This document shows, in pieces, positions 16,414-21,784 of a stretch of 21,784 nucleotides of DNA; positions within the stretch are counted from its first letter, which is position 1; the number at the start of each line of letters is the position of its first letter. The stretch is taken from assembly GCA_025201865.1 (NCBI GenBank), contig MU602701.1, forward strand, positions 7,912 to 29,695, in the 5' to 3' direction. The position numbers were made by a program, and so were the translations under genes. The notes beneath the pieces are model-generated. The model made no database searches. It was not told the origin of the DNA and saw only the letters and a program-made list of their open reading frames with translations. Origin of the DNA: Ramicandelaber brevisporus. Its lineage: Eukaryota; Kickxellomycota; Ramicandelaberales; Ramicandelaberaceae.

Positions 16414-16692
16414 CGCGAAGCGCAAGCGCACACTAACTAAACAGTATACACACGAAACAGCAATGACTGCAACAACAACGACAGTAGTTGTGGCAGCAAG
16501 TCGTGCAGATAAAAAGCAAAGAAAAGAAAAGAAGAGAAAATAACTCGCGGCGTGTGTGCTATTTTTTCCTTTGAGAAAAAAGAGAACAACAACAAGCAGA
16601 TCGATCCGATCCACAACTGATAATTGCAAGCAGAAAGAAACAGAAAAAGAACAGAAAAGAGTATACTCTTTGATCACAGGCAGTGAGTAGCA
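16414..16692. promoter_or_regulatory. Bidirectional promoter between INTS2 and RCC1
   Basis: Only 279 bases separate the two start codons, so the promoters and leaders of both genes must overlap here. The region is purine-rich on the plus strand (AAAGAAAAGAAAAGAAGAGAAAA at about 16516-16541 in short runs). It contains GATCGATCCGATCC at about 16600 and no clear TATA box, as is common for housekeeping genes. Confidence 0.6.
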
Positions 16693-18492
16693 ATGGAGTG
16701 GCTCGCAGCGCTTGGTTCCAAACGACGTCTATCGAACGATGCCAATGGCAGCAGTATCGGCAATGACAGTGGCTTCAAAACACCAACTTCCGTGAATACA
16801 AACGGCTCAACAGCACGATTGCTGTTGTCGCCTAGCAAAAGATCTCCAAACAAAGGAGCAGAGCTTGTTATTGCTGATGTTGACCGTCATTCAAAGAGAA
16901 CGCGTGGCAATGGTACTGCAATGTACAACGGATATAACAGCGGCAGCGGTAGTGGCAGCAGCAGTGGCAATGGTGGTCATGAAGGACCACTTATTCTGCG
17001 GCCACCTTCTCGTGCCTCGCTGGGACCACTGCGCAAGCCATCTGGGTTTGGATACGGAACCATTCGCAATGTGAGTTCATCTCGACTACGTCGTCATTCT
17101 TCTTTCCAGTCGTCATCTGCGCTGTCTGCATCATCATCATCGTTCTCATCATTCTCGTCATCGTCGTCCAAGGCAGCACCGGGTGAATGGAAAGTGAGTG
17201 TGCAGCCTGAACAGTTGAATCTTCCGGTTCCCGGCATTAGGTCTGATGCTGGACATGTTTTAGTGGTTGGATCCAATGAATGCGGTCAGCTCGGTCTGGG
17301 AGATGAGATTACAGAGCGTAAATATCCGTTTCCTCTCAAATGTCTATTTGATCAGCAGATTGTAGACATTGCAGCTGGCGGAATCCATAACTTGGCATTG
17401 ACCGCAAACGGTGTGATTTGGTCATGGGGATGCAATGACCAAAAGGCATTGGGTCGTGAAGGTGAGGAGATGATTCCTGCCCCAATCACTAGTGGCTTGG
17501 ATGGTGTTAAGATTGTCAAGGCTTACTGCGGTGACTCCATCTCTGTGGCATTGAGTGATGAAGGCAAGGTTTACACTTGGGGAACTTACCGAAGCTCTGA
17601 GGGCATTCTTGGATTTGATGCTGAGAATGAGATCCAAGCAATTCCAACCATTGTCCAGGATCTAATCTTCCAACAGGTTGTTGATGTGGCTGTGGGAACC
17701 GATCATGTACTGGCGCTGACAAGCAAAGGCGAAGTCTATGGATGGGGAAATGGCCAAAACTACCAGATTGGAAGAAGAATTGTGGAGAGACGCAAGATCA
17801 ATGGAACCAGACCGGAGAGACTGGCGCTTAGAGAAATTGTCAAAATTGGAGCCGGCGCCTATCATAGCTTTGCCATTGACAAGTCCGGCAATGTCTATGC
17901 CTGGGGCTTAAACAACTATGGCCAGTGCGGTGTTTCGGCTGCCGACGGTGGAATCGAGGACACTATTAGGGCTCCAACTCTGATTAGTAGACTGTGTGGA
18001 CAGAATATCAAGCACATCACTGGTGGAGAGCATCACTCGCTTGCTCTTCTTGAGGATGGATCTGTAATGGCATTTGGCAGATCCGATAACAATCAGCTTG
18101 GACTGCCATTCAAATCACTAACTCGTGCCACCCCAGTTGACGATGAAGACTTTATCCATCCAGAGCACAAGATCCCAAATGCCGACATTGATCCAGAGCC
18201 TGATGTCAGCGAAGGTCCCGTGACCAAGACTCGCATTCGCGTTCCCATCAAGCTGGTGGGTGTTCCAACCTTTGCAGCCATTGCATGCGGCGCTCAGTTC
18301 TCGCTTGGACTGACCTTGGATGGCGCAGCGTACTCGTGGGGTTCTGCTATTGGAAATGTGCTGGCCAATGGAGACGAAGACACTGACGTTGAAAGACCAG
18401 AGCCAATGAAGGGAGAGCGGTTGAACAGCTACACAATTGCCAGGATCGATGCAGGTGGTGCTCATAGCATCCTTCTTGCAGTTTCTAAATGA
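16693..18492 (+). CDS. RCC1: Regulator of chromosome condensation 1, Ran guanine nucleotide exchange factor
   Basis: The product is 599 residues. From about residue 186 it is a seven-bladed RCC1 propeller, each blade showing the VYxWG...G.LG...P...I..I..G..H..AL...G pattern: VLVVGSNECGQLGLGDE (blade 1), VIWSWGCND, KVYTWGTYRSSEG, EVYGWGNGQN, NVYAWGLNNYGQCG, SVMAFGRSDNNQLGLP and AAYSWGSAIGN. The acidic residue that drives nucleotide release in human RCC1 (Asp182) corresponds to Asp337 in VGTDHVLALT, and the GGEHHSLAL motif of a later blade is present. RCC1 sits on chromatin and loads Ran with GTP, setting the gradient for nuclear transport and spindle and envelope assembly. The first ~180 residues are disordered and rich in Ser and Gly, with basic patches (SKRTRG, SSRLRRHSS) suited to nuclear import or DNA contact. 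It is longer than yeast Prp20/Srm1, mainly through this tail. Confidence 0.97.
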   Translation: MEWLAALGSKRRLSNDANGSSIGNDSGFKTPTSVNTNGSTARLLLSPSKRSPNKGAELVIADVDRHSKRTRGNGTAMYNGYNSGSGSGSSSGNGGHEGPLILRPPSRASLGPLRKPSGFGYGTIRNVSSSRLRRHSSFQSSSALSASSSSFSSFSSSSSKAAPGEWKVSVQPEQLNLPVPGIRSDAGHVLVVGSNECGQLGLGDEITERKYPFPLKCLFDQQIVDIAAGGIHNLALTANGVIWSWGCNDQKALGREGEEMIPAPITSGLDGVKIVKAYCGDSISVALSDEGKVYTWGTYRSSEGILGFDAENEIQAIPTIVQDLIFQQVVDVAVGTDHVLALTSKGEVYGWGNGQNYQIGRRIVERRKINGTRPERLALREIVKIGAGAYHSFAIDKSGNVYAWGLNNYGQCGVSAADGGIEDTIRAPTLISRLCGQNIKHITGGEHHSLALLEDGSVMAFGRSDNNQLGLPFKSLTRATPVDDEDFIHPEHKIPNADIDPEPDVSEGPVTKTRIRVPIKLVGVPTFAAIACGAQFSLGLTLDGAAYSWGSAIGNVLANGDEDTDVERPEPMKGERLNSYTIARIDAGGAHSILLAVSK

Positions 18493-18646
18493 AGAACTTT
18501 TCTCCATCCAATCGCAACACTGTTTCTTTAAAAAGAATACACATCATGTCATCTTTTCTCCTTGCTCTTTTTGCCATCAGCTGTGTCACGTCATGTCATG
18601 CAGTGTGAATTCACACACACGGATGGCGTACATACCACAGGAGAGT

Positions 18647-18677
18647 AAAAACAAAAACAAAAACAAAAACAAAAAAC
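18647..18677. repeat. AAAAAC hexamer repeat
   Basis: Four perfect copies of AAAAAC followed by one copy with an extra A, downstream of RCC1. Simple-sequence repeat. Confidence 0.92.
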
Positions 18678-18991
18678 GAACCCACGAGTCGTTGCTTTTT
18701 TATTTTGAAGGTGAGGCCATGGTTGAAGGAGGGGCGGCAGTGGGGTGGTATGAGTGGCATGAGGTGAACGAACAGGCGACGCCCGCATCGATTTGATTTT
18801 CGTGGAATGCGGGTGAAAGAAGGAAAAAAAAGGCAACTCGCGCAGGATCGATATTGGATGACTCGTAATCGGATTTCAACATCTGACTACAGAACCGCCA
18901 CTCGTTTTTCACCGAGAAGAGAGGACCGACTGACTAACTGACTAACTGACTTGTATCTGTACTTGCACTGCGCTGCGCTGCTCCTGTCCGT

Positions 18992-18997
18992 TATATA
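18992..18997 (+). promoter_or_regulatory. TATA box candidate for the carrier gene
   Basis: TATATA in a GC-rich setting (GTCCGTTATATACCGTGC), about 250 bases before the carrier ATG and just upstream of the pyrimidine-rich leader. This is the best core promoter candidate in the spacer. Confidence 0.45.
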
Positions 18998-19142
18998 CCG
19001 TGCTTGTGTGTACACTTCTTAAGCTCTGCTCTTTCCACTGCTCTCGCTCGCTCACTTACTTGCTTCCTTCCTTCTTTTGCGCGTCTTTGCACTACATACT
19101 CTCTCTCTTTCACTCTCTCGCTCATCAGCTCGCGCATCACTA

Positions 19143-19165
19143 ACCAACCAACCAACCAACCAACC
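19143..19165. repeat. ACCA tetranucleotide repeat in the carrier leader
   Basis: ACCAACCAACCAACC-type repeat of nearly six units, continuing into ACAACC units. It lies about 85 bases before the carrier ATG, so probably in the 5' untranslated region. Confidence 0.85.
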
Positions 19166-19248
19166 ACAACCACAACCACTCACTTACCACTCACTCACCA
19201 GTAACCACCAACCACTTGCCAGTACCACCACTACCACTTATTTCACAG

Positions 19249-20196
19249 ATGAGCGCAGCAGAAGCACAGCAACAACAACAACAGTTACAGATGCAACCAC
19301 AGCAACAACAACAGGCACCCGCTGTTATCAAGAAGCCAGTATCCTGGCAGAACATCGCACTGGGTGCAGCCATCCAAACCTTCGAGGTCTCCACCCTGGG
19401 CCAGCCCTTTGAGGTTCTCAAGACGCACATGGCTGCAAACCGCGGCGACAGCTTCAAGACCACCATTGCCAAGACATATGCCCGCGGTGGAATCGCTGGC
19501 TTCTACCAGGGCTTGATTCCATGGGCGTGGATTGAGGCCTCGACCAAGGGCGGTGTTCTCATGTACGCGTCCAGCGAGGTTGAATACCACTGCCGCCGAT
19601 TTGGAATGAACTCTGGCACCAGTGGCATCGTTGCCGGCATGGCTGGTGGCATCGCGCAGGCTTACACAACCATGGGCTTTTGTACATTTATGAAGACTGT
19701 CGAGGTTACTCGCCACAAGTCCCCCGCCAGCGCACAAGTGTCTACGTGGGCAATCGCCTCCGACGTTTTGAAACGAGAGGGCATTCGTGGTTTGAACAAG
19801 GGCGTGTCGGCCGTAGCGCTGCGTCAAATGACAAACTGGGGCTCTCGGTTTGGTATCGCCCGCATCACCGAGCAGGTTGTACTGCGTGGCGAGAAGCGCA
19901 AGCCGTCGACGGGCGAGCGCTTGCTGAGTAGCGTTATTGCCGGCGCACTGGCGTGCTGGAATCAACCTATTGAGGTTATTCGTGTGGAAATGCAGAGCCA
20001 GCTCAAGGCAGCTGACCGGCCAGAAAAGATGAACATTGTCAGCTGCGCGCGGTACATTTATCAGAAGACGGGCTTGCTGGGATTCTACCGCGGTGTCACG
20101 CCACGGATTATGTTGAGTGTGTACCTGACAGTTTGCATGGTGTTTGGTGGAGATTCGATAAAGCAGCATTTTGCAGAAAAGAATAAAGCCAAATAA
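19249..20196 (+). CDS. YHM2: Mitochondrial citrate/oxoglutarate carrier, Yhm2 type
   Basis: The product is 315 residues, the same size as yeast Yhm2, from the first ATG in the frame. It has three mitochondrial-carrier repeats. Repeat 1 has the signature PFEVLK at residues 53-58, repeat 3 has PIEVIR at 240-245, and repeat 2 has the degenerate MGFCTFMKTVEVTRHK that is distinctive of Yhm2. Other Yhm2 blocks are GLIPWAWIEASTKG, RQMTNWGSRFG and GFYRGVTPRI. The protein sits in the mitochondrial inner membrane and exchanges citrate for oxoglutarate, exporting reducing power to the cytosol for NADPH; yeast Yhm2 has also been linked to mitochondrial DNA. Unusual here is the N-terminus, where residues 5-23 are almost all glutamine (QQQQQQLQMQPQQQQQ). 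Codons are more G/C-ending than in the F-box genes, as expected for an abundant protein. Confidence 0.95.
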   Translation: MSAAEAQQQQQQLQMQPQQQQQAPAVIKKPVSWQNIALGAAIQTFEVSTLGQPFEVLKTHMAANRGDSFKTTIAKTYARGGIAGFYQGLIPWAWIEASTKGGVLMYASSEVEYHCRRFGMNSGTSGIVAGMAGGIAQAYTTMGFCTFMKTVEVTRHKSPASAQVSTWAIASDVLKREGIRGLNKGVSAVALRQMTNWGSRFGIARITEQVVLRGEKRKPSTGERLLSSVIAGALACWNQPIEVIRVEMQSQLKAADRPEKMNIVSCARYIYQKTGLLGFYRGVTPRIMLSVYLTVCMVFGGDSIKQHFAEKNKAK

Positions 20197-20834
20197 TCAA
20201 CCAGTCAACTACTCAGTCAACCAGTCATTCAGCCAGTCATTCAATCAATTGCACGTTATTCTCTAATTTTTTTAATTGTCTTCTTATTACTATTGTTTTT
20301 AACAAGTTACTTTTTGTAGTAAGATTATAAACAGCTTAAACTCACTCATTCACTCAAACTCAGTTGAGTGGACAGCGTGTTGTGGCAACAACCAGGATCG
20401 AGAGTGTGAAATCCAGCTCAGCCTTCTTGGCCTCATAGTTGGCTGTGTGAAAGACAAATAACACTACTAGCAGTTTTGTCGAGCGAGTAGACTCCGGGAG
20501 TAAGTACAACTACATCGTGTGATCTATGTTGACCACTTTCGTCTCCATGAATGGCTAATCGGCTGTTGATCCAGCCTGCAAGTTGCTATTTGTCTTTTTT
20601 ACTACACGCCTCGCACTCCTCGCCATCATATAACAGTCGCGTGTGCAGCCCTTTGTCTTCTGCTCTGAACACAGTCCAACACATACACAAACACTTTGAA
20701 ACACACAACACACCACTATACTACACAGCACACACTCCACTACTTCTGCCCGTCGCTCGTGGTTTCTATCTGCTGTCTATTTGGCTACTCCTCCACTCGT
20801 TTATCGCAATACAGATTTCAAGGTAGAAACTGGG
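20197..20834. other. Intergenic: carrier 3' flank and leader of the small secreted protein gene
   Basis: The carrier 3' flank begins with TCAACCAGTCA-like units (about 20206-20245) and an AT-rich tract with T-runs. No coding ORF is supported. The upstream region of the next gene has a weak CATATAACA TATA-like site at about 20627 and a CA/CT-rich leader. A GTAAGT at 20500-20505 would suit a splice donor and the ATACAG ending at about 20815 an acceptor, so a leader intron is conceivable; nothing confirms it. Confidence 0.4.
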
Positions 20835-21101
20835 ATGATTTACCGCGTTTCAATTTCTCTGGCACTTTTGATTGTCTTAATTGATGTGTGCCTTGCTGCC
20901 ACTGGCCAATTGGTTCTCAATGGAAGAGTATTTACCGATCCTTCTGGCTGTTATCGCAATCTTAACGCTCCATTGACTGTTCAAAATAAGACGCCTACAG
21001 TAGCATATGTTTTCTCAACATCCGATTGCACTGGCCCTGCCTATACAGTCCCTGCTCGTCAATCATACACTGCTCCCGCTGGCCGTAGCGTAAAAGTTTA
21101 A
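20835..21101 (+). CDS. Small secreted protein, 88 residues
   Basis: The first ATG in the frame gives a textbook signal peptide: MIYR, a hydrophobic core ISLALLIVLIDVCLA and probable cleavage after Ala21 or Ala22. The mature part is about 66 residues with two cysteines (Cys39 in DPSGCYRNL and Cys65 in SDCTGPAY) that would form one disulphide. The rest alternates small and hydrophobic residues in beta-strand fashion, ending APAGRSVKV. The DPSGCY...C.GP...V.A...YTAPAGRSVKV layout resembles small secreted fungal proteins of unknown role; I cannot name a family. It is convergent with the secreted protein gene at 21245-21769, 143 bases away. It may be a wall-associated or effector-like protein; that is inference. 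Confidence 0.75.
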   Translation: MIYRVSISLALLIVLIDVCLAATGQLVLNGRVFTDPSGCYRNLNAPLTVQNKTPTVAYVFSTSDCTGPAYTVPARQSYTAPAGRSVKV

Positions 21102-21244
21102 AGACAATTGCCGGTTGTTATGAAACCGCACCTTTAATAACTTGCTCTTGATATATTACCTTTTTAATTATATCAAATTAGCCTGGATATGTTAAAATTC
21201 TTAAATGTATCAAAAGAATCTTATTGGAATGAAAGAGGCGATGT

Positions 21245-21769
21245 TTATGGACGGCGACCTTTTGTCTTGCGTGGACTGGTTGGCGCACTTTGTGGCTTCA
21301 CTGGCGAGCGTGCACCAGCTGTCGGGGATTTAGGACTTTTCATCTTATTTCCCTCCGCCTCCTTCTTTTTTCTTTCCTCCTCCTCTCTCTTTTGCTTCGC
21401 AACAAGTATCCTCTTGGTGCCCCTGCACTTGTTTTCCGTCCGAACTCTCGCATTGTTAGCACCGGCCAATCCTCCCTCCCACTGCGTGTGACCAGGATCA
21501 CTCTTACCATTGAACCACTTCTTGGTGTATGCTCGACGCATCGCAATCGCCGTCTTGTACAAGCTGGTCACCTCAGCCAGGCATGTGGCGCAGGCATCGC
21601 ATTCGGCAATAGTAGCGCAATTGCCATGGTTATACCTTGAGCACTGTGCACTTTTAGCGTCTGCTGCCTTCTCAGCATTCTTGTAGGCTTGGTAGTCTTG
21701 ATCCTTTGTGGCCAAGGCGACTCCACACAGCGCGACCAGGGTGACAAACAACAGAATGAACAACTTCAT
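21245..21769 (-). CDS. Secreted cysteine-containing protein with a basic SP-rich tail, 174 residues
   Basis: The first ATG in the frame gives MKLFILLFVTLVALCGVALA, a clear signal peptide with likely cleavage after Ala20. The mature protein has six cysteines (43, 51, 57, 60, 63, 115), three packed as CDACATC, in a helix-rich domain to about residue 120. A charged stretch follows (KQKREEEERKKKEAEG). The last 30 residues are very basic and disordered, with SPK, SPT, SPV and SPR motifs, ending KTKGRRP. I do not recognise the family. A cationic tail on an exported protein could bind cell wall, nucleic acid or membranes; the SP motifs look like sites of proline-directed kinases, which would be odd outside the cell. 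The start lies close to the window edge, so its promoter is not visible. Confidence 0.78.
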   Translation of the reverse strand: MKLFILLFVTLVALCGVALATKDQDYQAYKNAEKAADAKSAQCSRYNHGNCATIAECDACATCLAEVTSLYKTAIAMRRAYTKKWFNGKSDPGHTQWEGGLAGANNARVRTENKCRGTKRILVAKQKREEEERKKKEAEGNKMKSPKSPTAGARSPVKPQSAPTSPRKTKGRRP

Positions 21770-21784
21770 TTCTCGATGCAAGTA

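Larger units (their letters stand above)
18493..19248. promoter_or_regulatory. RCC1 3' flank and upstream region of the Yhm2 carrier
   Basis: No gene is supported in these 756 bases. The first part would be RCC1 3' untranslated region. From about 18990 the sequence looks like the carrier promoter and leader: a TATATA at 18992-18997, then a long pyrimidine-rich stretch (about 19015-19140) and a CAACC/ACCACA leader up to the ATG at 19249. The bases immediately before the ATG (TTATTTCACAG) also look like a splice acceptor, so a leader intron is possible but no donor was identified. Confidence 0.45.

Noticed and set aside
16414-16677. In-frame upstream extension of INTS2 by 88 codons
   Set aside because: Starts with Phe/Leu/Val-rich low-complexity sequence read from the divergent promoter; the conserved protein fits an ATG at 16413.
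19285-20169. 294-codon minus-strand ORF opposite the Yhm2 carrier
   Set aside because: No domain or bias of its own; the carrier on the plus strand has full family signatures, and stop-free antisense frames are common opposite biased genes.
20500-20815. Possible leader intron with GTAAGT donor and ACAG acceptor before the 88-residue secreted protein
   Set aside because: Donor is good but no branch point stands out and the coding part needs no splicing; left as a note only.

Overview
The window looks like nuclear DNA of an early-diverging, intron-poor fungus. It carries a Yhm2-type mitochondrial citrate/oxoglutarate carrier, a fungal-style bleomycin hydrolase, an RCC1/Pim1-type Ran exchange factor, several F-box proteins, small secreted proteins and a eukaryotic tRNA-Gly with internal A and B boxes. 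Every recognisable gene reads as one uninterrupted ORF, including one of almost 4 kb. A convincing Integrator subunit 2 (INTS2) homologue argues against a model ascomycete or basidiomycete. A zoopagomycete/Kickxellomycotina-like lineage is my guess, at low confidence.

Layout. 1-9.2 kb is an accessory-looking block. It has three same-strand F-box/leucine-rich-type genes, at 137-1748 (split by a one-base frameshift), 5094-6683 and 7513-9237. The first and third are close duplicates. Between them lie a 674-residue protein with eight C2H2 fingers arranged as two copies of a four-finger module (2784-4808), a very small minus-strand gene with strongly biased codons (2110-2280), and a graveyard at 6.8-7.15 kb. 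The graveyard holds a Ty1/copia-like RNase H relic beside a scrap of an aldo-keto reductase. 9.2-10.2 kb holds a tRNA-Gly(GCC) on the minus strand and degenerate simple repeats.

10.2-20.2 kb is a housekeeping block. It contains bleomycin hydrolase (minus strand, GC-rich, interrupted by a 10-N assembly gap whose flanks repeat each other), INTS2 (minus) head-to-head with RCC1 (plus) across 279 bp, and the Yhm2 carrier (plus). The last 1 kb holds a convergent pair of small secreted proteins (20835-21101 plus, 21245-21769 minus), one with a very basic SP-rich tail.

The genes do not form one pathway. The most notable items are INTS2 in a fungus, the duplicated eight-finger protein with an N-terminal cluster of SUMO-consensus motifs, the 56-residue highly biased ORF, and the gap in bleomycin hydrolase, which looks like two unmerged overlapping contig ends.
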